Assembly: GCA_001414485.1 (NCBI GenBank)
Contig: LLEY01000070.1
Span: 247,832-311,831, forward strand
DNA: 64,000 nucleotides
Reading direction: 5' to 3'
Source: Calycina herbarum
Lineage: Eukaryota > Ascomycota > Leotiomycetes > Helotiales > Pezizellaceae
A model generated the notes under the pieces. It searched no databases and had not been told where the DNA came from. It was given only the letters and a program-made list of their open reading frames with translations. The stretch's first letter is position 1, and every line of letters starts with the position of its first letter. Shown here one piece after another: positions 9,731-22,490 of the stretch. A program made the position numbers and the translations under genes.

Positions 9731-12700
9731 TTATTTAAAGCTTAACCCTTTTTACTCCTTATAAAGGATTATAATATCGACCGGATTCTACGCTCGTAAT
9801 AGCTAGAAGATCTTACACTTATAATAGTATAATTACAACTCTCCTCCTCTGTCTATAACAGCCTCTCTTTCTATAAACAGATCCCTCGAGCATCTCTACG
9901 TCTGTAACGACTTATCTCCTCGAAAGACACGTCTATAACAGCCTATACAACCTTTTTTATAACCTCTCTCTACCTTCTCCTCCTTCCTTTCTAATAATAT
10001 AATAGCCGACACTCGAAGTGGTCGTAGTAGAAAAGAGAAGACACCTACTAGCTTATCTTAAACCGAGCCTTAACAACCGGATAACACCTCTAGAGTCGCC
10101 CCTCCCTCGCCTACCTCCTCTACGATAAGCGAGCCTTCTACGAACGAAAACGTTCGTTTATAGGCTGAAATCCTCTCTTTATATATATAACTCTACTAAA
10201 CCCCGTTGCTTATAAACTACCTTAACAACCCTCTCCTAAGCCGCGAGTATACGTAAGCCCTCTAAGAGGCTACTACCGACTCCTCTCGTTCCTGATTTAG
10301 TTCTAACAATTCTACTCGTAAGTTCTAAGATAGCGAGAAACTTAAGGACGGCATCTCCCTATTATATAAGGCCTAGCGGATTATCCTAGCTAGTAAAATA
10401 AGAAAAAACCTCTTTAAGAACGAATAAGATAAACTTACCTTCGTCTTTATAGCTACTTCTGGTGTAGTATAAGAGTACTTGAAACTATAGATAGATTTCA
10501 GTTCCTCTACCTTATTTACAGACGTTATAGATATACTTATATATCTAGATACCTTATTCGTAGATAGTAACGAAGCTGTAGAGGCCTGTAAGGCCTTCTA
10601 TAAACTCTTAATATAAGAGGACAAGACTTTTGCTATGTTTAAAGCAACCTTCTTAAGCCTTACAACTAAGGCTTATATCCTGTTAAGTAAGTAGTTCGAA
10701 GATTTATATCAGAAGCTTACGCTAGCTCTCTAAGTAAGTATCTCGCTAGTCTAAATCACCCTAGCAACCTTTGACTAGTTATATAACCGCTGTTACTCTA
10801 TCTATTAAGACAGGGTAACTATTAAGGAACGCCTTATAACTTGCTATAACCGCCGCCCACTTATAAGAGGTTTCTCTACCGGCTACGGATCAACTTACTA
10901 ACTTCTAGCTCTACGTGCTACTATTGATTATCTACTAACCTAAAGCCTAGTTTGTTACTCTTTAGTTATAGACCGTAAGACTCCTTTACCTACTTATAAG
11001 AGTACGACTCCTGTCTAGGATATAGTAGACGTTATCTATTATAATTATAATAAACCTAAGCACTACGCTAGTAAATGCTCTCTTTCTTAAAAACCCTCTA
11101 CAGCTATTAAGCTATTAGAAGACGCTAAAAACTCGCTTATAGACTTCTATAGACTACAAGCGTCTAGAGAAGAATCAGCTAACGAGGAACTCGTTTATAA
11201 GAACTTAGGAAAAGAACAGCTCTAAAGCAAGTCTCCTCTTTAGAGTAAAACAAACTTAGATCTTAACCTCTTAATCTAAGTTATATAATAGGCAGAAAGG
11301 CTTTTATAACTATATATACTTTAATTAAGAATAGATATACTTTTAATACTACTAGACTTATTAATACTAAAGCGAATAGATAGCTATTTATTAACATAGC
11401 TTTAGCTAACTAGTTAAGTTAATATTATAAACAGGCTATAGAAAAGCTATTATATATAATATTAATTACAAGGTTTAATAGATATAAAGGACTAGCGATT
11501 ACTCGCGTTATTCGCTTAACGCTGAGTATCGATAAATAATAGTTTACTAATACGCTCTTTCTAATTACTAATATTAGCGGACACGATATTATTATCAGCT
11601 ATTAATAGCTTATAGACGTAAACGTAAAGTTAGCAGTCCGTAGCTATAAGATTAAGTAGCTAGAATCTCTTCCCCTAGTTCGTCGATTCGATTACTTAGT
11701 ACCTATTACTAGGGAATCGATAACTATCTCCTCGCTAGACCTCTAGGCTTAGGAGAATATAGAGAACCGCGACCTCCGCTGGAATACTATAGAGGAACCT
11801 ATATTAATCTATTCGATACTGTCTTAAAGCTAGTACTAAACCCTGCTACTAGTTACTCTCGAGGAAATTCTAGATAAAAGCTTTTAGTAAGACCTTGTCT
11901 CTGCCTAGAATAGAATATAGGTTCTTATTCCTAACTACTAACAACGTTGTCAATCCTCCTTAGGAAAACGTTTAGTTATAGACTATAAAGCGGCTATAAG
12001 CTCGTTTATAGACATCTATAAACCTATAGAAGACTTCGCTATTAATATCTATTATATTAGAGCTACCGCTTTTAAACTTAACCTTCAAAAGCGCGATAAC
12101 GAAGTCTTCTCTACTAGCTTATAAGAGATCGACTATGCTCTTATAGATAGGTTACGTATAAAGCTCTCTTTAGTAGATTACGCTTTAGACGAACAACTAG
12201 TAGAATAGAACGTTTACTAGAAATACACAGACTTTAAGAATGTCTTTTTAAAGAGAGCTTCAGACGAGCTTCCTCTGCTACGAAACCAAGTCAACTACTG
12301 GATCGAACTTATAGGTTCGAATACTCTATCGTATAGCCTATTATATAGGATAACGACTAAGGAACTTCTAGCTATAAAACAGTATATCCTTAATAACCTC
12401 GATAAAGGGTTTATTATTCCTAGCTACGCCTCTTTCGCCTCTCTAGTACTGTTTATAAAGAAGCCTAATAGAAGCTTATAGCTCTATATCGACTACTAGA
12501 AACTTAACAACCTTACTTATAAGGACTAGCACTCTCTTCCGCTAATCGACGAAACTCTTACACGAATCACTAGTACTAAAATCCTTATAAAGCTCGACAT
12601 TCGTCAAGCTTTTAACTATATATATATAGATCTAGAGTTAGAAGAACTTATAACCTTTCAGACCTATTATAGTATATTTAAATATAAGATATTGCCTTTC

Positions 12701-15304
12701 AGCTTAACCAACGGTCCTACTACGTACCAGAGGTATATAAATAGCATTCTTATAGAATATCTTAATAACTTTTATATAGCTTATCTTAATAACATTCTTA
12801 TATACTCTAATAATAAGCTTAAACACGTTAAACACGTTTATAAGGTCTTAGAACAGCTCTATAAAGCTAGACTATAAGTAGATATTAAGAAGATAGAGTT
12901 CTACGTTACTTATATAAAGTACCTTAGTTTTATTATCTCTATAGATAGAATCGAAGTTGACCTAAAGAAGATCTTAGTAATCGTTTCCTAGAAACATCCT
13001 AGTACTATTAAGAGTATCTAGTCCTTCCTAGGTTTTTATAACTTCTACCGACGTTTTATTCGAGATTATAGATAGATTACTCGTCTACTAAACTATCTTA
13101 TAAGAAAGGAAGTGCTATTTAAGTTCGACTTAGAATATAAGAAGGCTTTTAATATATTAAAAGAAGCCTTAGTTACCGCCTCTCTCTTATACTACTTTAC
13201 AGCTGATTTAGAGACTATAGTTGAGACTAACGCTTTTAATAGAGTAGTTATAGCTATAATATTATAACGTATATCTGAAACCGAACTATAGAGATCTATA
13301 GGCTACTTCTCAAAGACGATGAACCTTACTAAGCTAAACTACTAAATCTACGATAAGGAGATATTAGCTATTATATACTCTTTTAGATAATAGTAAGCGG
13401 ATCTTACTTAGACTAGCTCTCGGATTAAGGTCTTCACCGATTATAAGGCTTTAAAGTACTTTATAACCTCTAAAACCTTAAACTAGTAGTAAGCAAGATA
13501 GGCAGAGTTTCTATTAGAGTTCTATTTTATAATTACGTTTTAATCTAGTAAGTAGAACGAGAAAACGGATACGCTAATACGCTGAGACTAAGACGTTAAC
13601 CTATAGAATAACCTAAAAGCGTCTATAAGATAATAAACCTTGCTTACGTCTAATTAGTTAGATCTACGTATTACTACTCGATTAGAACCTTCTATAACGT
13701 TAGCTCTAGTTACCTTAGAACCCTTGCTTAACCTTGTTAACTAGTTACTTACTACTAACTATAACTCTTTAGATTTAGAAGACGACTAAACGAAAGCTAC
13801 CCGCGAGTACTAAAACTAGATAATAGAGAACAGCTTACTTCTTTAGTAAAAGAGACTCGTAGTTCCTAATTAAGGCACCTTATAGACGGACCTAATCTAT
13901 AAGGCTTACGTATAAGTATCTATAGCTTACCCTAGACAGACAAAGACGGTAGCTATCCTTGCCCGTAGATACTAGTAGAAAGGTTTACAGACGTTTGTAG
14001 AAACCTATATTAGTAACTACGGAGACTGTCGACGTACTACGGTTCCTCGCAACTATAAACCTAGGTTTTTACACCTGTTACCAGTTCTAGAACGTCCCTA
14101 GCAGTATATTACTATAGACTATAAGTCTTTCCCTACTAATAAACAAGGTTATAATACCTTATAGGTAGTTATAGATCGCCTAACTAAGTAATCAGTCTCG
14201 ATCCTCTATCTAAAGACAGTTATAGCCTAAGATATAGCTCGAATATACGTTATATAAATCTATCAAACTCACAGCTATCTATAAAGTATTGTTTTAGACC
14301 GTAGACTATAGTTTATTTCTTCTTTCTAGTCTAAATTCTATAGAATCCTTAGTATAAAGCTTAAGCTATCTACTACTTTTTACTTATAAACTGACGAATA
14401 AACTGAAATTATAAACTAATAGATTAATCAACGCCTATAGTCTTTTATTAGTTACTATTAGAATAACTAGAGCGAACTTGTCCCTATTCTAGACTACGCT
14501 CAGCTTACGCTCCTATATAAGAGTCTAGGTAGGCTCTCGCTCTTTAAAGTAATTAACGAATACGTAGCTACTACGTCCTTCGATTAGAACTGTCTAGATA
14601 AATCCGTAACAGTCTACGAACAGCTTAACCGGACCGATGTAGAAGTACTTATATAGAGAATATATAACACTTAGACCGTAGTAAAGGAATTAGTTAGTAA
14701 AGTATAAGACTGCTATATAAGGTCTACGAACCAGATTCGAAGAGCAGTAGACTTTAACGTAGACGACTTTGTTTAGGTATCGACTTGTAATTAGAAGATA
14801 GACCGGCTAAGCTATAAGCTAGATAGATAAAACAAGGGTCTGTTCTAGATTATAGCCTATAAAGAATACTCTTTCTAGCTCGAACTACTAGACCACTTCT
14901 ATATATACCCTATATTCTACCTATTACTACTCTATAAGGCTGCTATAGATCCGCTACCTAGATAGGTAAACAAACCACCCCTGCTAATATAGGTTATAGA
15001 TTAGGAAGAGTAGGAAGTAGAAGAAGTCTTAGCTATAAAGACAGTTTATAGAAAGCTCTAATATAGGGTTTAATAGTTAGGCTATAACTCTAATCTATAG
15101 TAGTATCTAGCCTTAAATTTTAAGTATTGTTTATATAAATTATACGATTTTTACCTCGCTAACCTAGCCCGCGCTAGTCCGCTAAGGGCTTTACAAAGCT
15201 AGATATAAGCGTAGGAAGACAGAATAGACGATTACAATTATCTAACAGACGATTTAGTCGTAATACAAAGCTTATAGACAAGCTTTTTCCAAAAGAGGGG
15301 GTAA

Positions 15305-15536
15305 TATTATAGCGCTGGTCTATAACACGTGATTCTCGGTCCTACACGTAACCGTCAGAGCCGCAACGCTTAGACGGATTTATAACGAGATTAAAGGCTC
15401 TTTATAGTTAGTAGGAATACCTCTTTTTCGTAGAGTATATATTCCGCATTCCCTCGTTCTTAGAACTATAGCTTTAAATTCTCGAATATATATATATATA
15501 CTCTTATACCTTTGTCTTTAGATATAGATCGTAACA
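15305..15536 (+). repeat. 3' LTR of element E
   Basis: 232 bases, collinear with 9497-9730 and differing mainly by C-to-T and G-to-A changes. It ends CGTAACA. It is followed by the cgtag target duplication at 15537-15541. Confidence 0.88.
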
Positions 15537-18098
15537 CGTAGCGCTATACTCGAACCTCTCTCTCTATTCCCTACTTTCCTTCTTACTTCTATCTCGCTCT
15601 CTAAAAGCACGGTATCGCCTTTCCTACCTTTAATAGTCTTCCTCTTCTTCTTCTTAGCTACGTAGCTATATACTTATAAGTGTTTTAGATTAGCTTCCCT
15701 AGTTTAGACGCTTAGAACTTTCTTTTAAACGCGGCTACTCTTAGGTTAAGATATAGGTTAATTAGTATATAGTCTACCTCTACTTCGAAGCTCTATACTA
15801 GGGTAGTCTTATATACCTCTATTACTACTCGTAGACACTTTAACTATTATATAGAGAAGCTTCTTACTATCTCTTTTATACTCTCTCTATTTAGTATTAT
15901 ATAGTACTACGCTAACACTTTATACGTAATCGCGCTTCTTATTACTACCGCGTATATTTATCTTACTTAGTAGTAGTCTATACTCTACGTCTTCCTAGCT
16001 AGTCTCGTAAGTATAAAGGTTTACGTTATAAGCTTCTTTTATACTCTCTTCTAGTACGCTTTCTAGTTTAGCTTTCTATTAAGCTCTACTTCTAGGAACC
16101 TTACGTACTCGACTAGCGTAAGCCTCGCTTCTCTAAACTGAACTATCTCTTTCCGTAGTACTCTTTTTCTTATAAAGTATATAAGTACTGTCTTTTCTAA
16201 GTTAAAAGCTATGCCCCGCTTATTCGCTTACTTATTATATACTTCCTAAGCTGCTTCGAGTATTCTATAGTTTACTTCTATACCTTTTAATATTATAAGT
16301 AGGTTTATATTATCTATAAAGCCTACTATTACTAGCCTGTCGATCCTTACTAAGTCGTTGTATAAGATTAAGACAAATAGAATAAAAAGTATTAGAGATA
16401 GTACTAAACCTTATAGTACCTCTTAACTTAAGTCTCTCTTATCTATAAACCTTCTATCGAAGAATAGCGTAGTCTTATATTATAAGAGAAAGCTTCTTAT
16501 CTAGGTTACGACCTACTATAGTATCTCTTTCTCTCTTAGAGTATAGAGTAGCTATATATAGTCTACCTAGTTAAACGCTTCTACTATATCTAGCTAGGCT
16601 AAGAACGCGTAGCTCTTATTCTCCTAGATAGTATATACTCTCTCTATTACTATTCTTATTATAAGTTCTATATTCTAGTACTCCCGGTTACCTATCTATA
16701 TTCCTAGAAGCATAGCCGCCTCTTCTATAAGCTACGTAAGCCTTTATACTATTACCTTCTTAAGAATCTTACCTATTATCGAGAGTAGTACTATCAGCTA
16801 GTAGGCTTCTACCTTGCTCTGTTCCTCTGTTATCTTATCTAGTTTCCTTAGTACTACTACTTTTACGTAGTAGAATAGTAACGAGAAGTGCTATAAGTAG
16901 AAGCTCGCTTCTGCGATTACTACGAGTACCTTTTAAAGTAGCTTATTACACGCTTTTAGAAAGCCGTTTACTAGTATATTAAACCCTAGTACCTTCTAAG
17001 GTACTAATCTTATCGCCTTCTTAATACACTTCTTAGTTACTCGCTAGCTTACTTAGTATCTTTAAGAGAAGCTCTTAGAGCTTTACTCCTTATTAGAAAT
17101 ACTTAAGTAGTCGGCTATTGATTCTAAGAAGAACTTCTCTATAAGGATATAAGCCTTGTTCTTATAATTCTCTCCGCTGATTCTACTAAGCAAAGTAAGT
17201 ATTAGTAGTACTAGCGTTTTAGGTTTAACGTGTCTCTTTAGACGTGTCTACTTCTCGAGTGTCTATAGCTTTCTATCGTCTTTTAACGCCTCTATAAGTG
17301 TCTCTCTCTAGCTCTTTGTTTTCGCTCTTCTACTAACTATCTAGAGTTCTTAAAGAGCTTTGTCTAGCTAGCGTCTTAAGCTTCTTATACGAAGCTCTCT
17401 CTATATCCTCTTATAATCTCTTACTCTAATCGACGCTTCTTTAACCTCTATATTCTACTATAGCTATACTCTCTCTTTATCTAGCTTCTAGAGTAGTGTT
17501 AAGGCTCGGACTATCTACTAGAGTTCTTCTATAAGTCTCTTAATAGCTCTCTCGAGTTCTAGTATATTCTAGATTACTAGCTTTTTAAGACGTAGAGCCT
17601 CTGCTTTTACTAGTACTTCGTCTATTAGCCTCTAGCTAAAACCAAGCGTTCTAGACGTCTCTCTCTCCTCTTCTACCGCTATTGTTAAGAGTTAAGTTAT
17701 ATAGTCTAAGCCTAGTAGGTCTAGCGTTCTACGCTATATTACTACGCCTTTAGTTAAGAAAGCTAGGTTAATTATATAGTTATAGGATCTATCTCTTCTC
17801 TAGATAACCTCGCTATAAAGCGTATCTCTTTCGAGCGCCTACTACGTAGTAAGTTTAAGAGTAAGATCTACGTTCTAGTTATGTCTTTTGTATATATTCT
17901 AGAGAGAGTAGTAGACGTTTAGGTCCTCTACTACAAGCGCTCTTTAAGATCTCGCTAGTTATAGTATATCCTTAACTAGTGTTCTCCTCGTTTATAGTTT
18001 ATATACTAAGTAGATTATCGTTTTATTTACTTATTCCTCTATTATTATACTTGCCTAGTTCTTATCTATAGTATATATCTAGCTTACTTTAGAGTATC

Positions 18099-18298
18099 TG
18101 TGACGGTTCTGACCGTCACGTGCCATTTATATCACGTGGCTACCTTAGCGAACCACATTTTGTATTTAGACTCGAGCTCTCTCGAGCTCTCCTCTTCTCC
18201 TCAGCTTAGAATCTTCGAATAAGACAGTTCTACGATTCTACAACCTACACCGTAGACCGTCCGCCTTACGCGGGCCACACTTCGTACGTGTCGTCATA
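18099..18298. repeat. Solo LTR (200 bp), little RIP damage
   Basis: Begins TGTGACGG, ends CGTCATA (one transition from CGTCACA) and is flanked by a perfect 5-base duplication gtatc at 18094-18098 and 18299-18303. It keeps CpA and TpG, unlike everything around it, and has two CACGTG sites (18117-18122, 18133-18138). It inserted in the LINE after most RIP had occurred, then recombined to a solo LTR. Its family is not otherwise represented in the window. Confidence 0.85.
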
Positions 18299-19622
18299 GT
18301 ATCTCTTATATATAAAAAGCACTACTACTCTATCTAACTAGACTATATTATATCTTAAGCTTAGTAAGTAGCTAGGAGAGTCTCTTACGCTGTTCTACGC
18401 TAGCTCTTAAACTATAAGAATATTATATTCCTCTTTATAGTTTAGAGCCGCGTCGAGTACCTCTAGTATCTTCCTCGTATTCTAGTATAGTACTATTACA
18501 CTTATAGCAGTTCTATAGAGGTTTAGGTTTCTTCTATCTCGTTATTAGTTAGCTCTCTCGCTATGCTTAGAGAGCTTCTTAGCCTCTTAAGAAACTAGGT
18601 AAGGTCGCTTCTATTTACAAGCTCTGCTTTACTTACGTCTATCGGTCTCCTAGGTATAGATCCTTATCTTAGCCTCTTTCTTAAGTTCTATATACTCTCT
18701 CTATAGCTAAACGTAAATAGGTGTAGTATCGTTACTACTTCTTCTCTCGTCGCTCTTTATAAGCTTATAAACGAGGTAGGTCTATCTACGTATCGCTCTC
18801 TTACTTGTCTATAATACTACTCTTCTACTTAATATTCTTTTATAAACACTAGATACTCTTCTTCTCTCTCTTCGTATTTCTCGTGTATATACTAAGTATA
18901 CCTCTTGTCTTATTTATAGAAGCGTATTATATATCTCTACTTCTAGTACTTAAAGTACCTTATAGCTACCGCTTCTACTATATATCTCTCGTATAAGAAG
19001 TACTATACTTCCTATAGTATCTCTCTTAAGCAGAGCCTTCTTACCTCTTTAATTATTACTATCTCTAATATATAGTTTTATAGAGCTAGTCTATCTTATT
19101 CCTAGCGCTCTCTATACCTGCTTTCTTATTATATAATCTTTAGTATCTTTATACCCGAGGCTTATAAGATACTTTATAGTATATCTACTATTCCTTTCTC
19201 GAGTACGTTTACTAAGACTCTCTTCGTAAGTATTATAAGCGTTCTTATAGCTACTACTACCCCTTGTTTAAACGCCTTCTTTACTTAGCTATTATCTCTT
19301 ATATACGCTGCCTATTTCTCTTTCTTAAACCGTATAACAATGTCGCCGCTTTAGAGCTTTCTCGCCGCGATTACTTCTGCCTCGTATCCTCTTATATTTA
19401 TAGCCTTTATTACCTCTTTTAGTAATAGCTTTTCCTTCCTCTTATCTATTCCTACTACCTAGACTGTGATTTCTCTTATATACTTAGCTAGTATAACGTA
19501 TTCCCTTTGTAGCGTAGCTCTAGCTCTTCTTTATAGCTCTCTAGCCTTAACTCTCTTCGTCTACGTTAGAGCTCGTTCCTTTATATCTTCTTCTATCTTC
19601 TTTACTACGATCGCGAGCTCTT

Positions 19623-20080
19623 TGTCACTAATCACGTGCCAGCACGTGACGAAGTGAAGTCCAGGCGACGTCCTAACAGGACGAGCACTATTGTAACCCT
19701 GAAAGAAGAAAAGGATTAGATGTGGAACATACAACCCTAGGATCTCATTACAGTTATATCACGTGACTCGGTTAGGAATAGTCAGGTGATAGAGTCCAGT
19801 TTTGAGGAGCCCTGGAAATGGAGTCGGACTCTATCTTCGGGACTCCTGCTAAGGAGGACTCTAACACAAACGAAGGTTCTATATAAAACTAGCACGTCTG
19901 CTATTAGATAGGAGCTTCGTGCTTAACTTTAGTTATTAATCTTATTATCTTGTTTAACATCTTTGATATAAGTAACGAGTTCACTTCTAAGTGAACAACC
20001 CGGCGCACCTGTACTTCTTACCTGTATACTAACCTTCGAGACTTAGTTATCTTTGTTTAGTTCGTTTAAGTTTCGTTACA
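19623..20080 (+). repeat. Solo LTR of the element B family (458 bp)
   Basis: Begins TGTCACTAATCACGTG, ends TTTCGTTACA and is flanked by perfect duplication ctctt at 19618-19622 and 20081-20085. It is the reverse complement of the LTRs at 22030-22490 and 31733-32193 along its length. It is only lightly RIP-mutated and has CACGTG at 19633-19638, 19643-19648 and 19760-19765. It sits inside the LINE. Confidence 0.9.
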
Positions 20081-20480
20081 CTCTTCTTATAAGATTCCCC
20101 TAGTTATTATTTCGTCCTCTCTCTTTCTCGCTCTTCTATACTCGAGTATCTTTCTCGCTATCTTAATAATTACTTTAATATCTCTTTCCTCTATTACTAA
20201 GTTAAGTATTATTTAGATTAGACTCTTCTTTATCGTATCTACGTAGTCTAGTATTCTCTTTCGACCTTTCGTACTTCGCTTCTTATTCGTTGTTATACCG
20301 TCGTTGTTTACTAACGCTTTAAAGAAAGAAATAAAGGCTTTTTATAAGCTTTCTATCTCTCTACTACTACTGTTATAATTACTTAATATAATCGTAGAGT
20401 GTTTTAATCTCTTTCTTAACTATCTAACGGTTATCTAAATATGTTTTAAGACTTTTAAGATTACTTTGTTAATTTCGAAA

Positions 20481-21459
20481 GTTTTTTTTTTTCTAAACTC
20501 TTAATAGTATAATAGTTTTTAATTTAGTAAATAGAGGCTCGTTTAGCGAAGTTAGAAGTATATTCTTCTATAGATAGATAAATATCTAGAGAGTATAAAG
20601 AGCTTCTCTCTTCTCTTACGAATAATCTATTTCTTAATCTCTACTATAATAAATAGTATAACTTAGTAGTAATATAATAATCTTATATTAATATAGTACT
20701 ACTCTATGTTTTATAAGAAATTATTTATATATAGCTCTTTTCTAAGCTATATAAACTTATAAGATTTACTTTATTATTAAACTAATAATTATAACTTATT
20801 CTATCTCTCTTAGATAATTACTTTTACTCTAGAAAGTTTAACTTATTATATATTATATACTTAAGTTTCTATATATTAGAAGTAAGCTCGAATCTACGCT
20901 ATCTAAGCGTTGTAATTTAATCTAATTATTTAAACTTAGTATTCTAAAAACAGAAGAACTAAATATACTAGGATTATTACTTATTTATTTATCTTATAAT
21001 TTTTCTACTAGTCTCTCTATATTATATTAGCTGTTAGTCTTCGTTAATAGACTAAAACTACCCGAGGTAATATAAAGTAATTATCACGTTTTATTATATA
21101 ATTCTACTAAGCTCGAGCTCGGTAGAGTTATAGTAGAGATTATCTAGACGTACTAGTATATAAGGCTTTATACTTACTCTTTTTAAATAACAAGCTTTTA
21201 CCTCTTAATTAATACTTTAATAACTCTTTTATCTACTTAAACGTCTCTGATTTATACTTCTAATAATATATTATAGTAATTAATTTGTTTATATATAGTA
21301 GTAAGCTTAGTACTTACTTATAACTGAAAAGAAGTAGCTTATAATAGACCTAAAAGTACTATATAATTTTTATTATAAATATAAATATAGTTCTCTAAAT
21401 ATAATAAACTTTAAAAGTATAAATATAGGTTTAAATTCTATTCTATAAGATCTTTTATT
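20481..21459. other. RIP-mutated DNA without identifiable content
   Basis: Very AT-rich and almost free of CpA/TpG, with no frame longer than about 50 codons. It lies between the LINE and element A and may be the 5' part of the LINE or an older repeat. Confidence 0.45.
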
Positions 21460-21464
21460 CTAAG

Positions 21465-21825
21465 TATAACAGTTTATATCTAAAGAGTACTCGGTCTACC
21501 GACCTTCGTACGAAACGTAACTTTATATAACTTTATATAATCCTAGGAACTACCTTAGTAATTACCTTAGAGAATACGTAGATCTATAATAAAAGGTATA
21601 ACAAGAGCTATAGTAAGACTTTAGCTTCTTATAACTTATATATACTATAACGAAAGCTATAATAAAGAGCTATAAATAAGACTTCTACTTAGAAGCCTCG
21701 ATATAAGAGGTTCTATATATAAAACCTCTTTCCTTATATATAGAATAGACTTCTCTTCTTAGTTAATTCTTCTTAGAATAAAGATAACCTTATCTATTAA
21801 CCTTTTTATATTCAGCCTATAATAT
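21465..21825 (+). repeat. 5' LTR of element A, heavily RIP-mutated
   Basis: 361 bases, beginning tataacag and ending cctataata. Collinear with the 3' LTR, apart from a 10-base duplication (aactttatat twice) that explains the length difference. Confidence 0.85.
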
Positions 21826-22024
21826 TAGAATTAACTTATTCTTTCTTATATTTACTTATTAAGTATATTAAATAAACTATATATAGTAGATTCTTCGAAT
21901 CTTTCTTATATATATAGTATAAGTATAAAAATCCTTTATAGTTAAGATATAAGATCTTATACGAAAATCCTTTATAGTTAAAATATAAGGTTTTATATAA
22001 ATATAATAGTCTAAAGTATATAAC
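21826..22024 (+). mobile_element. Element A leader, left of the B insertion
   Basis: Short internal segment between the A 5' LTR and the agacg duplication. It has two diverged copies of aaaatcctttatagttaa near 21929 and 21964. The minus-strand frame over it is a shadow. Confidence 0.5.
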
Positions 22025-22029
22025 AGACG

Positions 22030-22490
22030 TGTAACGAAACTTAAACGAACTAAACAAAGATAACTAAGTCTCGAAGGTTAGTATACAGATAAGAAGTACA
22101 GATACGCCGGGTTGTTTACTTAGAAGTGAACTCGTTACTTATATTAAAGATATTAAATAAGATAATAAGATTAATAACTAAAGTTAAGTACGAAGCTTCT
22201 ATCTAATAGTAGACGTACTAGTCTTATATAGAACCATCGTTTATATTAGAGTCCTACTTAGCAGGAGTCCCGAAGATAGAGTCCGACTTTATTTCTAAGG
22301 CTCTTTAAAACTAGACTCTATCACCTAACTGCTTCTAACCGAGTTACGTAATATAACTATAATAAGATCCCTAGATTATATATCCTACTATATCTAATCC
22401 TTTCTTTCTTTTAGGGTTATAATAGTGCTCGTTCTATTAGAGCGTCGCCTAGACTTCACTTCGTTATATACTAGTATATAATTCGTAATA
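22030..22490 (-). repeat. 3' LTR of element B, heavily RIP-mutated
   Basis: 461 bases, from tgtaacga to attcgtaata. It differs from the other B LTR mostly by C-to-T and G-to-A transitions. Confidence 0.88.

Larger units (their letters stand above)
9497..15536 (+). mobile_element. Complete Ty3/gypsy retrotransposon E, RIP-inactivated
   Basis: A 6,040-base element with two LTRs (9497-9730 and 15305-15536), a purine tract aaaagaggggg directly before the 3' LTR (15291-15301) and a perfect 5-base target duplication. The internal part holds a gag-like region (about 9.8-11.2 kb), then reverse transcriptase. The stretch LPFSLTNGPTTYQRYINSIL and the catalytic box read as YLNN at 12782-12793 lie in a surviving 61-codon frame at 12692-12877. 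RNase H/connection follows, then an integrase core at about 14.1-14.6 kb, including a region ending QTDEQTEIIN. Both catalytic Asp codons of the YxDD box are Asn, and Gln/Trp codons are widely TAG/TAA, as expected from RIP acting on both strands. It lies inside the minus-strand LINE, so it inserted later. No chromodomain was seen. Confidence 0.88.
8700..20480 (-). mobile_element. Tad1-type LINE (non-LTR retrotransposon), RIP-mutated and interrupted
   Basis: On the minus strand, RIP-damaged translation around 16425-16381 reads a 'QG-x-P-L-S-x-I-L-F' palm motif with Gln mutated to stop. At 16322-16300 it reads GFIDNINLL, the LINE 'GFaDD' catalytic loop with its second Asp changed to Asn. The C-terminal 'RTGxxxLNxFL' segment followed by a C-x-C-G / E-H-x(4)-C pattern, typical of Tad1-clade ORF2 tails, is found near 9340-9200. 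That is beyond the gypsy element at 9497-15536, so the LINE was split by it. Sequence right of about 18300 probably holds the endonuclease and ORF1. Two solo LTRs also sit inside. Both ends are imprecise. Many TAG/TAA stops come from CAG/CAA, so the element is dead. Confidence 0.7.

Noticed and set aside
12692..12877. 61-codon plus-strand frame as an independent small gene
   Set aside because: It is the surviving reverse-transcriptase stretch of element E, with its catalytic Asp codons mutated.
19466..19657. Plus-strand 63-codon frame ending in the solo LTR
   Set aside because: Antisense to the LINE and crosses the ctctt target duplication into the LTR, so it cannot be an ancestral gene.
21836..22057. 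Minus-strand Tyr/Leu-rich frame
   Set aside because: Crosses the junction between element A and the B LTR; a product of AT-rich RIP DNA.
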